Positions 8,389 to 16,649 of a DNA stretch of 64,000 nucleotides are shown piece after piece. The stretch covers positions 2,418,001-2,482,000 of the forward strand of contig NZ_CP150276.1 of the NCBI RefSeq assembly GCF_037977235.1. Direction: 5' to 3'. Made by a program: the position numbers and the translations under genes. The notes under the pieces are model-generated. The model was given only the letters and a program-made list of their open reading frames with translations, had not been told where the DNA came from and ran no database searches. The stretch comes from Paenibacillus sp. FSL K6-0276. GTDB lineage: Bacteria > Bacillota > Bacilli > Paenibacillales > Paenibacillaceae. Positions within the stretch are counted from its first letter, which is position 1. Each line of letters begins with the position of its first letter.

Positions 8389-8846
8389 ATGAGGAAAGGG
8401 AAACCGATTAAAAAGAAGGTATACGGATTTATTTTGCAAGACAATGAAGTTGGAGAAAAGACCTTATTAGTTTATCTTAATGTACCAGAAGTACCCTTTA
8501 GATTGGTAGGTGGTAATGTCGATCCGGGGAAACAGAAGAAGAAGCCTTATTCAGGGAAATTCAAGAAGAAAGTGGACTTAAACAATTTAAATTAGTAAAG
8601 AAAATAGGAACACAATATTATTATAAGGATTATATAGATGCAAATGTTGAAAGACATGACTACCTTCTAATTCCAGAAACAAAATTACCTGAAAAGTGGA
8701 GATTCACTGGAGAGGGTGAAGGAGAGGACTGTGGAACTGTTTTTAACTACCAGTGGATAAAGCAAGATGAAATATACTTATTAGATAAAGAGTTTAGAGA
8801 ATATATGTCGGAAAAATACATACAAGAATTGTTCGGCAATGGATAA
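8389..8846 (+). pseudogene. NUDIX hydrolase, broken by a one-base frameshift
   Basis: Two frames together encode about 152 residues of a NUDIX hydrolase, enzymes that cleave nucleoside diphosphates linked to another group. Adding one G to the four-G run at 8526-8529 restores a perfect NUDIX box: GGNVDPGETEEEALF followed by REIQEESGL (G-x5-E-x7-REUxEExGU). Read as it stands, the first frame stops at 8595 with a Lys-rich nonsense tail. The start ATG follows GGGGG. The gene ends with the stop at 8844-8846. It follows the structured leader and terminator described above. The substrate is unknown. The break may be real or a sequencing error. Confidence 0.8.
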
Positions 8847-8895
8847 GAGGTAACTATCATGTCCATTAGATGCTCCTTACTCTGAGGTGAAAGAT

Positions 8896-9171
8896 ATGAA
8901 TAATCGTAAAATATTCTCACTACTTCCTTTGATCATTTTTTTATTTATATTATGGTACCTTTTGATGGCAAGTACATCTGCTATTGTTAATGTAGTGTCA
9001 GTAAATAAAAAAGAAATAGTAGTACAAAATATGAGCGGTGATCAAACTACAGTCACAATCCCAAAAGGAATATTTAAGTTAATTAATATAAATGAGGAGT
9101 ACTTTGTTTCCTATAACAGTAGAATAGGGCAAAAACCTTTTTTAACTTCAATAGAACCAAGTGCTAAATGA
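8896..9171 (+). CDS. Small membrane-anchored protein of unknown function
   Basis: I do not recognise this protein. It has 91 residues, an N-terminal membrane anchor (LLPLIIFLFILWYLLMAST) and a small extracytoplasmic domain with a beta-rich look (VNVVSVNKKEIVVQNMSGDQ). GAGGTGA lies six bases before the ATG at 8896; an upstream in-frame GTG overlaps that ribosome site and is unlikely to be used. Confidence 0.55.
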   Translation: MNNRKIFSLLPLIIFLFILWYLLMASTSAIVNVVSVNKKEIVVQNMSGDQTTVTIPKGIFKLININEEYFVSYNSRIGQKPFLTSIEPSAK

Positions 9172-9244
9172 CTATTGGAAGCGGATTTAACAATAGAACT
9201 TATGAAACGGCTGATATAAAAGGCATAAAACAGGTGGGATTACT

Positions 9245-9655
9245 TTGCGTGTAGTTAAGCATATCATGTTATGGTTTGTTTCGACGATTCTGTTCACGTT
9301 GGCCTCTTTTGGATTAGAGCTCTTGGAAGGAAATAAGATCAGTACGACTGAATATTACGGGTTTCAAAATATAGGATTTGTTTTTATTTTCTTAGTATTT
9401 CTTTTTTCAGCCGTTCTTTACCCAATTATAATTTTTCCTTTCTCTTGGGTTGTTCGAATGATTGCAAATCCTTTGATTAGCCGCATAATGATATTGCTTC
9501 TGAGTGGTATCGGGGGATATGTTTTCTTTTACAAGGCATACGATGAACGCTTTATACAGGAATATCATTTGAATAGTAGTATAGCCATTATCCTTTTTGG
9601 TATTGCCGGTTCCATTTATGTCTTGGTGGATTATTATCTTGATCAGAGGAGTTGA
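9245..9655 (+). CDS. Four-helix membrane protein of unknown function
   Basis: The protein has 136 residues with about four hydrophobic segments, near residues 6-24, 44-66, 77-93 and 112-130. The TTG start at 9245 is backed by AGGTGGG seven bases upstream. The next gene starts four bases after its stop, so the pair is probably cotranscribed. I recognise no family. Confidence 0.55.
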   Translation: MRVVKHIMLWFVSTILFTLASFGLELLEGNKISTTEYYGFQNIGFVFIFLVFLFSAVLYPIIIFPFSWVVRMIANPLISRIMILLLSGIGGYVFFYKAYDERFIQEYHLNSSIAIILFGIAGSIYVLVDYYLDQRS

Positions 9656-9659
9656 ATAT

Positions 9660-9926
9660 ATGAGCTATTTTGAAAGAGTTAATAAAATATCAAACATTTT
9701 ATTATGTGTTTTTGGATTGTTTTTTATTTTGACTATAATTTTCTTTTCTACTAGCAGCTTCTCAGAAATCTTACGTTATAATTTCACAAATGACTTAAGA
9801 GGGGCAATGATTACAGTCATTAGTTTTATGATCTCTTTATTTTCACTTGTCCTGGGCATTACTTTGAAATGTCTTGTAAAAGACTCTGATGAAACGATCC
9901 AGCTTATTGCCACAAGAATAAAGTAG
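9660..9926 (+). CDS. Two-helix membrane protein of unknown function
   Basis: An 88-residue protein with two hydrophobic segments, around residues 13-32 and 50-72. GAGGAG eight bases upstream supports the ATG at 9660. It follows the four-helix protein gene by four bases, suggesting the two act together. No family recognised. Confidence 0.5.
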   Translation: MSYFERVNKISNILLCVFGLFFILTIIFFSTSSFSEILRYNFTNDLRGAMITVISFMISLFSLVLGITLKCLVKDSDETIQLIATRIK

Positions 9927-9949
9927 TTGTTGAAATCTCAGCATGTATA

Positions 9950-9992
9950 AAAAATCCCTACAACCAGTGTGGTTGGCAGGGATTTTGTTTTA
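9950..9992. terminator. Bidirectional terminator between convergent genes
   Basis: An AAAATCCCTACAACCA arm pairs with TGGTTGGCAGGGATTTT around a three-base loop. T-rich sequence follows on both strands, serving the membrane-protein pair and the lipoprotein gene that converge here. Confidence 0.85.
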
Positions 9993-9993
9993 T

Positions 9994-10953
9994 CTAAGAA
10001 TTGGATAATTTATCTACCTCTTCAGTAAAAGCATCCAGGTACTGATTGAATATTCCTGTATCTAATTTGGTGGTAGCATCATTTGCTATAGGAGGAGTGT
10101 CTTGGATTTGCTTGTACATACGATCAATCTCACCAGAGAGCTTAGACCAGATGTTTTTAATTGAAACGTATTTTGCATCCAAGTTGTTGATGTAATTATC
10201 GTATTCTAATTTTGTACTCATCGCTTTTCCTAATTGTTCAATTGTAAAATCTATATCTATGGCTTCACCTGTAGAGCTAGTTCCTGAACTTGCATACCAA
10301 CTAATATCAACAAATCCAACATTCCAAATATCTGAAATGACAAAATTACTAATTTCTTTAAGTGTCGCTTCAGGAGACTGTTCATTTGTACCTGAATCAG
10401 AGGTGTTATTTACAGGTTCTTTGAAGAATTTTCTCATTTCGTTAAAGGGTTCTTTATTCTTGTCATTAGACGAATATCCCCAACCAATTTTATCATCCTT
10501 AATAAAAATTATAAGTTCACTACTGGAGGATGACTTTTCACCTTGAATTAGGACGATTTTGTCTTTTCCGCCATCTTTGTCTGTATAATCAGCTGATTCT
10601 ATTACTGAAGCGTTCTTAAGTTTGTTATTCTCAGGTGTCTCGGTAAATTCAGTCATTTGAAAAATTGGTTGTACATCAGGAAGTATATTTTCGGATACGA
10701 ACTTCTTTTTCGCTTCGATATCTGAACCATTCAGAAAAATTTCCACGTAATCGAGAGCTAATTTCTCGGATTTTGAAAGTTTCTTCTCTGGCACTGGTGT
10801 TGCAGCAGCTGTTATTGAAGAGTTAGTTGTTGCTTCAGACTGAGTAACTTCTGTAGATGTCGTATTCTTTTCCTCTGAATTTGATTTGGAACTACCACAT
10901 CCTGTAAGAAGTACAATAGTTGCAACGATACATAAAAAAGCCTTTATTTTCAA
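9994..10953 (-). CDS. Lipoprotein of unknown function
   Basis: The 319-residue product has a signal peptide ending in the lipobox LTGC (Cys at about residue 19), then a Ser/Thr/Asn/Glu-rich linker to about residue 58. A globular part follows, beginning KLSKSEKLALDYVEIFLNG, with alternating helical and acidic stretches. It would be anchored on the outer face of the membrane. No catalytic motif is visible and I do not recognise a family. Confidence 0.7.
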   Translation of the reverse strand: MKIKAFLCIVATIVLLTGCGSSKSNSEEKNTTSTEVTQSEATTNSSITAAATPVPEKKLSKSEKLALDYVEIFLNGSDIEAKKKFVSENILPDVQPIFQMTEFTETPENNKLKNASVIESADYTDKDGGKDKIVLIQGEKSSSSSELIIFIKDDKIGWGYSSNDKNKEPFNEMRKFFKEPVNNTSDSGTNEQSPEATLKEISNFVISDIWNVGFVDISWYASSGTSSTGEAIDIDFTIEQLGKAMSTKLEYDNYINNLDAKYVSIKNIWSKLSGEIDRMYKQIQDTPPIANDATTKLDTGIFNQYLDAFTEEVDKLSNS

Positions 10954-11088
10954 TCTTATATCCCCCTAAATCTGATAGTAAATACTAATTAATTCTACCA
11001 GATATAGGAATGGTAATCTATGTATGATGAAACCATTATATTGGATATTCGTATTCCTATAAAATGATGTTGAAAGGTCGTGTGCGTG

Positions 11089-11253
11089 ATGGATAACGGA
11101 TATTTTGTGGGTTGGGGCACGTTGGCATTAATAAATGCTGGGTTAGCGCAAGGTAAAAATAGGAGTGGGTTAAACTGGTTTCTAATTTCTTTGCTATGTG
11201 GCCCATTGGCCACATTTTTTCTTGTAATATCGAGTAAGCTGCAAATTCATTAG
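11089..11253 (+). CDS. Small membrane protein, 54 residues
   Basis: A short open frame encodes MDNGYFVGWGTLALINAGLA, then QGKNRSGLNWF and a hydrophobic segment LISLLCGPLATFFLVI. The pattern of a polar loop with Arg-Ser-Gly and a Trp before a Gly-Pro-containing membrane helix is seen in several small hypothetical membrane proteins of Bacilli. AAAGG lies before the start, though at some distance. A terminator follows at 11302. Function unknown. Confidence 0.5.
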   Translation: MDNGYFVGWGTLALINAGLAQGKNRSGLNWFLISLLCGPLATFFLVISSKLQIH

Positions 11254-11301
11254 CCCATTATTTTTCGGTTCTCGCTTACTCAATTTCCTTTTTAATAAAA
11301 T

Positions 11302-11338
11302 ACCCCATCAACCTTAAAGGTCGGTGGGGCTTTTTTAC
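11302..11338 (+). terminator. Rho-independent terminator
   Basis: The arms ACCCCATCAACCTT and AAGGTCGGTGGGGC form a hairpin with one or two mismatches, followed by six T residues. Confidence 0.75.
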
Positions 11339-11387
11339 GTTTTATCTCTTTTTCAATCAAGTTATAGCAGGTTGCTGCAGGCTGTGC

Positions 11388-11561
11388 TTATTTCTTTTTC
11401 TTCTTTGTGGGTCCGATCTGGCGCCTTACTTTATTGTTCTCATCAACCTCAATAATATAAATGTCCTTCACTGTACCGGAAAGAGTAAACCATTCACGCA
11501 GAGCATCAGCTTCAGTCATTGGTCCCAATATTCGTTTTCCCCTATAACATATAAAAAACAC
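11388..11561 (-). CDS. Small phage-like hypothetical protein, 57 residues
   Basis: A GTG start at 11561 with AAGGAG just upstream opens a frame encoding a compact protein: FFICYRGKRILGPMTEADAL, then REWFTLSGTVKDIYIIEVDE and a Lys-rich tail. Beta-strand-like alternation and the strong ribosome site suggest a real gene. It is the leftmost gene that looks phage-related and lies on the strand opposite to the replication module. No function known. Confidence 0.5.
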   Translation of the reverse strand: MFFICYRGKRILGPMTEADALREWFTLSGTVKDIYIIEVDENNKVRRQIGPTKKKKK

Positions 11562-12073
11562 TCCTACTCCTTAGTGAGTTTGCGAAAATGCAATAATGCT
11601 CAAAACGATACTCATTAACTATTTTCAGTAAGTCTCATTATTTTATATTAATGCTAATTTATAGGAGATTCAATGTTGAGAGATTGTTCCTATTTAGTTC
11701 AAGTACGTTAATAAAACAAATCATAGGCATGAGGGATAAATTTGTATGTTAAAATTCACGCCCGGAGGGATTTTTTTGCATTGAATGAAGAGTTCAAACG
11801 TGTTCGTCCGCATATTGGAATCTGTTTATAGATCAATAGGTGCATAGCCCCATAAGGAGAGATAAACGGTTCCAGAAGAATGGAAATCAACGCTGCGCGA
11901 ATTTGAGGTCATCAAAGAAGGTTATTGGAAGGTTGGGGGCACCTTAGACCGATGGTTTTCGTGGGTGTTTATTTTGCTCGTATGCCGTTATAAATTGCTT
12001 TGGCCAATCCTTTTGGGTTTTCCCCGTTAGCCTATTTGCACCGAGAATGATTACTGTAAAGGGATAGGGATAT
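11562..12073. other. Degraded stretch at the left part of the prophage remnant
   Basis: About 510 bases carry no intact gene. At 11842-11866 lies a near copy of a phage gene leader found again at 16663-16686, with a good ribosome site (AAGGAGAG). The frame after it (VPEEWKSTLREFEVIKEGYW) is open only to a stop near 12031 and has no proper start. The pattern suggests deletions that removed upstream phage genes. Confidence 0.4.
11830..11868 (+). repeat. Leader repeat, copy A (partner of 16650-16688)
   Basis: The core GCATAGCCCCATAAGGAGAG continues GATAAA; it matches the copy at 16663-16686 except for one extra C, and similarity extends weakly upstream (ATCAAT-GG). In copy B the repeat places an AAGGAGAG ribosome site before a zinc-ribbon gene. 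Confidence 0.6.
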
Positions 12074-12505
12074 ATGGATGAGATAGCATTAGTGGGGGAG
12101 AGTTCTCCACCCAAGATAACTAAAAAGAAAACTATAAAGAAAGAAGAAATAAAAGATATGGACATCCCTTCTGAAAAGATCAAATTTCATGACACAGTTT
12201 TCCTTACCCAAGAGCAATATAAAAAGCTCTGTGAAGAATTCGGGAAAACAACAGTAGATGACACGATAGAAGCTTTGGATGAATGGCAAAGCAATAAGAA
12301 GCTGAGCCAGCACAAGAAGGATCATAATAAGACGCTTCGAGTCTGGATCAAAAAGGATCAGAAAAAGCCCGCCTTTAAAACCAAAGATCAAAAGAAGCTA
12401 GAGGAAATGGAGCTACTGAAACAGTTCAGCCAAGGAGGAGGGATGCCACATGAACAATCAGGAGACCTCCAGCTTACTGGCGGTAATCAAAACGGCGTTT
12501 CCTGA
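12074..12505 (+). CDS. Phage replication-associated protein, probably truncated initiator C-terminus
   Basis: A 143-residue, strongly charged protein. Residues 1-40 are Lys-rich; the middle part (VFLTQEQYKKLCEEFGKTTV and DDTIEALDEWQ) followed by HKKDHNKTLRVWIKK resembles the C-terminal DnaD-like tail of phage replication initiators, which brings in the helicase loader. The usual N-terminal winged-helix domain is missing and the upstream DNA looks degraded, so it may be a truncated gene using a secondary start. It lies directly before the helicase-loader and helicase genes and overlaps the loader gene by 56 bases, as expected in a replication operon. Confidence 0.6.
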   Translation: MDEIALVGESSPPKITKKKTIKKEEIKDMDIPSEKIKFHDTVFLTQEQYKKLCEEFGKTTVDDTIEALDEWQSNKKLSQHKKDHNKTLRVWIKKDQKKPAFKTKDQKKLEEMELLKQFSQGGGMPHEQSGDLQLTGGNQNGVS

Positions 12506-12818
12506 GTTCGCAATTAGTAATGAAGTTATTCAGGTCTGGCACTTATTCCTTCAAGAGATTCCTTATGAAAGAGCACAGCGCAATTTGAGAGATCATATAG
12601 CCAAATCACGCTTTGCTCCACGAATAGCAGATGTGATCCGAGAGGATCTGCATCAGCCGTTGACCATTTACGAGATTCAGCGTCAGGAGCAAGAGCTGGC
12701 CACTTTAGAGTTGATGGAATATCACGCAACAGAAAATGTGAAACCAATGCCTGAACGTGTTGCAAAGCACCTTAAACAACTATTTTCCAAAACAAAGGTG
12801 AATGCCAATGAACCTTGA
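12450..12818 (+). CDS. Phage helicase loader/inhibitor, G39P-like
   Basis: The 122-residue product fits the SPP1 G39P family: an N-terminal helical domain (LLAVIKTAFPEFAISNEVIQ, VWHLFLQEIPYERAQRNLRD), a FAPRIADVIRE segment, then a flexible acidic C-terminus. G39P binds the hexameric helicase G40P, holds it inactive and hands it to the origin-bound initiator. The helicase gene follows with an 11-base overlap, which supports the call. GGAGGGATG-type ribosome site lies before the ATG at 12450. Confidence 0.8.
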   Translation: MNNQETSSLLAVIKTAFPEFAISNEVIQVWHLFLQEIPYERAQRNLRDHIAKSRFAPRIADVIREDLHQPLTIYEIQRQEQELATLELMEYHATENVKPMPERVAKHLKQLFSKTKVNANEP

Positions 12819-14148
12819 AGCTCAGCGTGCTGTGCTAGGGGCTCTGCTGAAAGATCCTGAGTTAATGGACGACTGTTATTTAAGCAAAGATGACTTCAGC
12901 GAAGAAGAGCATAACCGAAAGATATTCACTGTCCTGCAGTATGCGAAGGAGCATTTTAAAGAAGCTTCGAACCCTTTCGACATGGTGCTGATTGCAAATA
13001 AGTGGGGCAAGAACTTGCAGCAGATCGGTGGTATTTCTCATTTCGTCAAACTAAGAGAATCTGCTCCCCACGCTTCGAACTTTGCCTATTATCAAAAAGC
13101 AGTACGTGTCGATAGGGTACAGGCTGATTTGGTGGAGCTTGGTAAGCAGATCGCTACAAATGGTGGGGATGTAGCAGACATACAAGCCAAGATGGTTGAG
13201 CTTGCAGAGCTGCAACATGGAGGAGACGAAGATGGTCCTGTCCATGTGTTTTCCTTATTGGAAGGACACCCTCATACAGTCGCTTCTCGTGCCAGCATCA
13301 GTGGGATTACTGGAGCAAGGATGGCCTGTGAAGATATCAACCAGCTTAGCGGAGGTCACCAAAAAGGTGATTTAGAGGTGTGGGGGGCAAGACCCAGCAT
13401 TGGTAAAACTCAATACGTCATGAACGATATTGATGCTGTGACGGCTGACGGATGGACCGCTGTAATGTTTTCCCTTGAAATGAGCTCCTTGAAAGTTGTA
13501 GAACGACTTGTATCTGCTGTCGGAGGGATCAAGAGTAAAAGGATTAAATCCGGAATGATGTCAGACAATGACTGGGATTCCTATAGCAAAGCGATCACTA
13601 TCATCACGGGGCGAAGCTTGTACATCGATGACAAACACGGGGCTACAGTCGAATACATCCGCCGAAAGGTCAAAGCGCTGCGAAAAAAGCATCCTAATAT
13701 CATTGTATATATCGATTATCTCCAGTTCATAGAGACGGAACAAAACTTTTCGAAGAACACTGAAAAAGTTGGGTACATCACCAAAGAACTAAAGGGAATC
13801 TCCAAGGAACTTGATGTTTGTGTGGTTGCTATTTCAGCAGTCGGCCGGAAATGTGAAGAGCGACCGGATAAGCGACCTATGATGTCGGATTTGAGAGAGT
13901 CAGGAAACATTGAGTCTGACGCTGATGTGGTGGTCTTCCTTTACCGGGATGACTATTACAACGCAGATACCCCAAAGAAAGGCATTGTGGAATTCATCGT
14001 TGCCAAAGGTCGTGATATTGGAACGGGAACCTTTGAGATGGCCTTTCTAATGGATATCGGTAGATTCGTAAATTTAACGCCTGATGATAAATACAAGCTG
14101 GCGGAGAAGGTGAAAGCACATGAGCAGCAACGGAAAAATAACCGATGA
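12808..14148 (+). CDS. Phage replicative DNA helicase, DnaB family
   Basis: A 446-residue DnaB/G40P-type helicase that unwinds DNA at the replication fork as a hexamer. The N-terminal domain (NLEAQRAVLGALLKDPELMD) is followed by a RecA-type motor with Walker A GARPSIGKTQ (about residue 192), SLEMSS, Walker B IIVYIDYLQF and the SDLRESGNIESDADVVVFLYR segment carrying the catalytic contacts. The ATG at 12808 has AAGGTG at the proper seven-base distance; the ATG two codons earlier is too close. It overlaps the loader gene upstream and the next gene by 29 bases. Intact by eye. Confidence 0.93.
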   Translation: MNLEAQRAVLGALLKDPELMDDCYLSKDDFSEEEHNRKIFTVLQYAKEHFKEASNPFDMVLIANKWGKNLQQIGGISHFVKLRESAPHASNFAYYQKAVRVDRVQADLVELGKQIATNGGDVADIQAKMVELAELQHGGDEDGPVHVFSLLEGHPHTVASRASISGITGARMACEDINQLSGGHQKGDLEVWGARPSIGKTQYVMNDIDAVTADGWTAVMFSLEMSSLKVVERLVSAVGGIKSKRIKSGMMSDNDWDSYSKAITIITGRSLYIDDKHGATVEYIRRKVKALRKKHPNIIVYIDYLQFIETEQNFSKNTEKVGYITKELKGISKELDVCVVAISAVGRKCEERPDKRPMMSDLRESGNIESDADVVVFLYRDDYYNADTPKKGIVEFIVAKGRDIGTGTFEMAFLMDIGRFVNLTPDDKYKLAEKVKAHEQQRKNNR

Positions 14149-14518
14149 AGCAGGGTATCAAAAATCACTTGGGTGGCTAGTAGAGAAAGCGATGATCTTG
14201 GAGGATCCTCTTATTGATCCGGAGGAAAAGGCCAAGCTTCAGCGGACCTATGATTTTGTTGAACAGAGATTACTGGAATATCGACGTGGTGAGCTGGTTC
14301 AATTATTCCCAGGTCTACGAGAAATTTATAAGATTCTAGGATGGACAGTCCAAGAGCGCGAACCGGTCATTAGCGATTCTGAGCTTGATATACAGCCATT
14401 AGAAAAACCAGTCATAAATACACCACCTGAGCCAGAAACGCCGCCAGTGAAGCCAACAGCATCCCAAAATGAGAATCCGAAGGCGACAGTTAATTTATCG
14501 GCTTGGCTGGATGATTGA
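14120..14518 (+). CDS. Phage protein of unknown function in the replication operon
   Basis: This gene starts inside the helicase gene (29-base overlap) behind AAGGTG. The 132-residue product has a helical N-terminal half (DEAGYQKSLGWLVEKAMILE ... TYDFVEQRLLEYRRGELVQL) and a Pro/Glu-rich low-complexity C-terminus (TPPEPETPPVKP). I do not recognise a family. Translational coupling suggests a role in replication. Confidence 0.65.
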   Translation: MSSNGKITDEAGYQKSLGWLVEKAMILEDPLIDPEEKAKLQRTYDFVEQRLLEYRRGELVQLFPGLREIYKILGWTVQEREPVISDSELDIQPLEKPVINTPPEPETPPVKPTASQNENPKATVNLSAWLDD

Positions 14519-14533
14519 AAGGAGTGAGATTCC

Positions 14534-14869
14534 TTGAATTTAAAAAATGCGACAAAGATGCAACTGTTTCAGATTGCAATTCACGAGCCCTGCGAACTGT
14601 CACTTAAATATCTAGCAACTAGGGAACTGCAGCGACGAGCAAGATTTGATTATCCCGAGACATATCAGCGGTATGACGAGCGAGAAGAGGAGATTATCAC
14701 TCAACTTTATCAGGGTGGATACATGCTGTGTGATATCGCCCAACGCTTTGGGAGATCGAAGCAAGGCATTAAAGATAAGTTGCGAAGCTTGCACAGGGAC
14801 GGGTTACCACTCAGGACATTCATGCACTGGACTCCAGATGGTAAGGTGCCAATTAGGACGGTGGGATAA
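14534..14869 (+). CDS. Phage HTH protein of unknown function
   Basis: A 111-residue protein opened by TTG at 14534, with AAGGAG nine bases upstream. The C-terminal half, YQGGYMLCDIAQRFGRSKQG followed by IKDKLRSLHRDGLPLR, is a helix-turn-helix of the sort found in phage small DNA-binding proteins and sigma-like domains. The N-terminal half is helical. Its stop overlaps the start of the resolvase gene by one base. It probably binds DNA or replication proteins. Confidence 0.65.
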   Translation: MNLKNATKMQLFQIAIHEPCELSLKYLATRELQRRARFDYPETYQRYDEREEEIITQLYQGGYMLCDIAQRFGRSKQGIKDKLRSLHRDGLPLRTFMHWTPDGKVPIRTVG

Positions 14870-15552
14870 TGCGCTTCATAGGTATTGATCCAGCCACTCA
14901 AACAGCCGTTGTTGCTCTCGATGAAGATGGGAATCCAGTTCTTGAAGTGACCTTTCGAGGAAAAGGGAAGGACGTTAAAGGTGGTATATCTCCAGAACAA
15001 CGTATGTCGCTTGAGAACCAGCTCTATAACGTACTAAAACCCGAGGATGTAATCCTGAAGGAAGGGGTAGCAAACGGCTCTCAAATGCTCATAACCACTG
15101 CTAAAATACACGGCGGATTGGAAGGGATGATTACCCGAAAGGGGTTAACCTTTGAGGAGATAGCTCCGCTGGCGGTAAAAAAATATGTGGCGGTACAAAG
15201 CTGGATAGGGGAGCCAGGATCGAAGGTATTGCTTAAAGGCAAAGCCAAAAAGGAAGCAATGGCTGCAGCAGCTGTGAAGCACTTCGGATACGTGAATCCA
15301 AGTCATGACATTGTAGATGCCTATATCATCGCAAAGATATGCGAAGCGATTTATAGGGTGCGGAACGGCAGGCCTATGGACTCATATCCTCTTTACCAGC
15401 ATGAAGTTATATGGTCAATTATTGATCCGGTCGCGTATAAAGAGTACGAAAAAACGAAAAAGAAGAAACCGAATAAAACACACAAACGCCCGGGGAAGCC
15501 TGCGGTGGCGGGTAGTCACACCCAAAATACAGAACAAGCGTGCTTGTTTTAG
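14869..15552 (+). CDS. Phage Holliday junction resolvase, RuvC-like
   Basis: The 227-residue protein has the RuvC-type RNase H fold hallmarks: MRFIGIDPATQTAVVAL with the first catalytic Asp, a Glu after the third strand (DVILKEGVAN), a Lys-rich helix (LKGKAKKEAMAAAAVK) and the final acidic pair in HDIVDAYIIAKI. Such enzymes cut four-way junctions that arise during phage recombination and packaging. After about residue 180 comes a Lys/Pro-rich tail without clear fold. Start codon and upstream stop share one base (TAATG). Confidence 0.82.
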   Translation: MRFIGIDPATQTAVVALDEDGNPVLEVTFRGKGKDVKGGISPEQRMSLENQLYNVLKPEDVILKEGVANGSQMLITTAKIHGGLEGMITRKGLTFEEIAPLAVKKYVAVQSWIGEPGSKVLLKGKAKKEAMAAAAVKHFGYVNPSHDIVDAYIIAKICEAIYRVRNGRPMDSYPLYQHEVIWSIIDPVAYKEYEKTKKKKPNKTHKRPGKPAVAGSHTQNTEQACLF

Positions 15553-15564
15553 GAGGGAGATCAG

Positions 15565-15810
15565 TTGGACCGGACCGAAGCAATTTATGAAATAGGAGAC
15601 ATCATTGATTGAGAGTGCCGCAACTGTGACCGCCGAGCAAAGATGAAAGGTGGCTCTGATCCAAAACAGTACACCTTATTGCAGACGTATTGCATTGAAG
15701 ATTGTCCAGTTGGAAAAGAGTTGCAGGAGCTTAGCAAACACCTGGGCGGTCCAATGCGGAAATACAAGAAAAAGAAAGGCGGTGGTTTATCTAATGGAAA
15801 CGGCAGATAA
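15565..15810 (+). pseudogene. Phage zinc-finger protein with an in-frame TGA
   Basis: A TTG start at 15565 behind AGGAGGG opens MDRTEAIYEIGDIID, then meets TGA at 15610-15612, and the same frame continues ECRNCDRRAKMKGG ... YCIEDCPVGKELQELSKHLG to a stop at 15808. The whole resembles small phage zinc-finger proteins with two Cys pairs (C-x2-C and C-x3-C). The stop lies just before the first Cys pair and could come from CGA (Arg) to TGA. The protein could be lost, be made from the internal ATG at 15643 without the first Cys pair, or arise by readthrough. Confidence 0.65.
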
Positions 15811-16021
15811 ACGCCAATTGCAGTTAGAACGTAACCTCCGACTCGCAGAAAAGCGACTACAGAAAGCCTCTGATGCTCGGCGTAGTTTACCGCCTGGATC
15901 AACTTGGGCAAGAGTAACAACTGCAAATGCACGTTGGGCATCGGCGGCAGAGGAGAGAGACAGAGTACAACGTAAGTTGGATGATCATAAGGCTGCTAGC
16001 AGTAAGGACGGAGGCACATGA
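15794..16021 (+). CDS. Small coiled-coil phage protein
   Basis: Starting inside the zinc-finger frame, this 75-residue protein is nearly all charged alpha helix (DKRQLQLERNLRLAEKRLQK, then ERDRVQRKLDDHKAA), a likely coiled coil. A longer reading from further upstream exists in this frame, but that part overlaps the zinc-finger gene in another frame. Its stop overlaps the next ATG (ATGA). Function unknown. Confidence 0.5.
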   Translation: METADKRQLQLERNLRLAEKRLQKASDARRSLPPGSTWARVTTANARWASAAEERDRVQRKLDDHKAASSKDGGT

Positions 16022-16203
16022 CAGAGCTCAATCCAGCAGCCAAGCAAATATGCGAGGACAACTATAAGAGTAACTGCCATCGTTGCCCACTCAGACCAGT
16101 ATGCGTACGAAAACCCGGTCCAGGACAAGAGGCGTTGGATCGGTGGGTATCCGATGTGAACGAAAAGGCTGAACAGTTAGTTGCAAGGGGCAACAAGATA
16201 TGA
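16018..16203 (+). CDS. Small Cys-rich phage protein
   Basis: A 61-residue protein overlapping the previous gene by ATGA. Four cysteines (C-x7-C-x2-C-x5-C in AKQICEDNYKSNCHRCPLRP and VCVRKPG) suggest a zinc or metal-cluster site. No family recognised. A short hairpin follows immediately at 16203. Confidence 0.5.
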   Translation: MTELNPAAKQICEDNYKSNCHRCPLRPVCVRKPGPGQEALDRWVSDVNEKAEQLVARGNKI

Positions 16204-16228
16204 AAAAAGAGCTGTTTTCACAGCTCCT
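16203..16228 (-). terminator. Terminator of the DUF2642 gene
   Basis: On the reverse strand GAGCTGTGAAAACAGCTC forms a seven-bp stem with a four-base loop, followed by six T residues. Confidence 0.75.
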
Positions 16229-16241
16229 CCTAAATCGAAAA

Positions 16242-16511
16242 TTACTCGGGCATGATCCAAACAATCTCACTTATCCGGACAAAGTACTTTCTGCCTCTAG
16301 CATCTAATACAACATGGTCTGGTTTGACATCAACTACACATCCGCTGATTCCACCACGAGTAGTTTCTAACATAACTTGTTTTCCCATAACGGATTTTAA
16401 GGTTTCTACAACATACGCATCAACAGGGTATACCACGATGGATTGTGGCATTTGGTGCATTTGGTGCATTGAATTCATTGAATTCATTTGGTTCATTGGA
16501 TAGTTCAACAT
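16242..16511 (-). CDS. DUF2642 family protein (YuzF-like)
   Basis: The 89-residue product begins with a Met/Asn/His/Gln-rich repeat tract (NQMNSMNSMHQMHQMP), and ends in the DUF2642 core: LKSVMGKQVMLETTRGGISG, DVKPDHVVLDARGRKYFVRI and IVWIMPE. This resembles a small Sm-like beta barrel; relatives include B. subtilis YuzF and spore-associated proteins. GGGAGG four bases upstream supports the ATG at 16511 over a more distant start. It lies opposite to the surrounding phage genes and may be host DNA or a phage passenger. Confidence 0.75.
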   Translation of the reverse strand: MLNYPMNQMNSMNSMHQMHQMPQSIVVYPVDAYVVETLKSVMGKQVMLETTRGGISGCVVDVKPDHVVLDARGRKYFVRISEIVWIMPE

Positions 16512-16649
16512 ATTACCTCCCAATTGGTTATATGTCATCCTATGCTGATGCCTAGCTAATGTTCTGGGCAGTAGCCCATTTGCAAAACATGGCTAAGCAG
16601 TTAGTCATTGTTATGGCATACGTAACTACCTTTTGGGAGGGCCGTAAAG

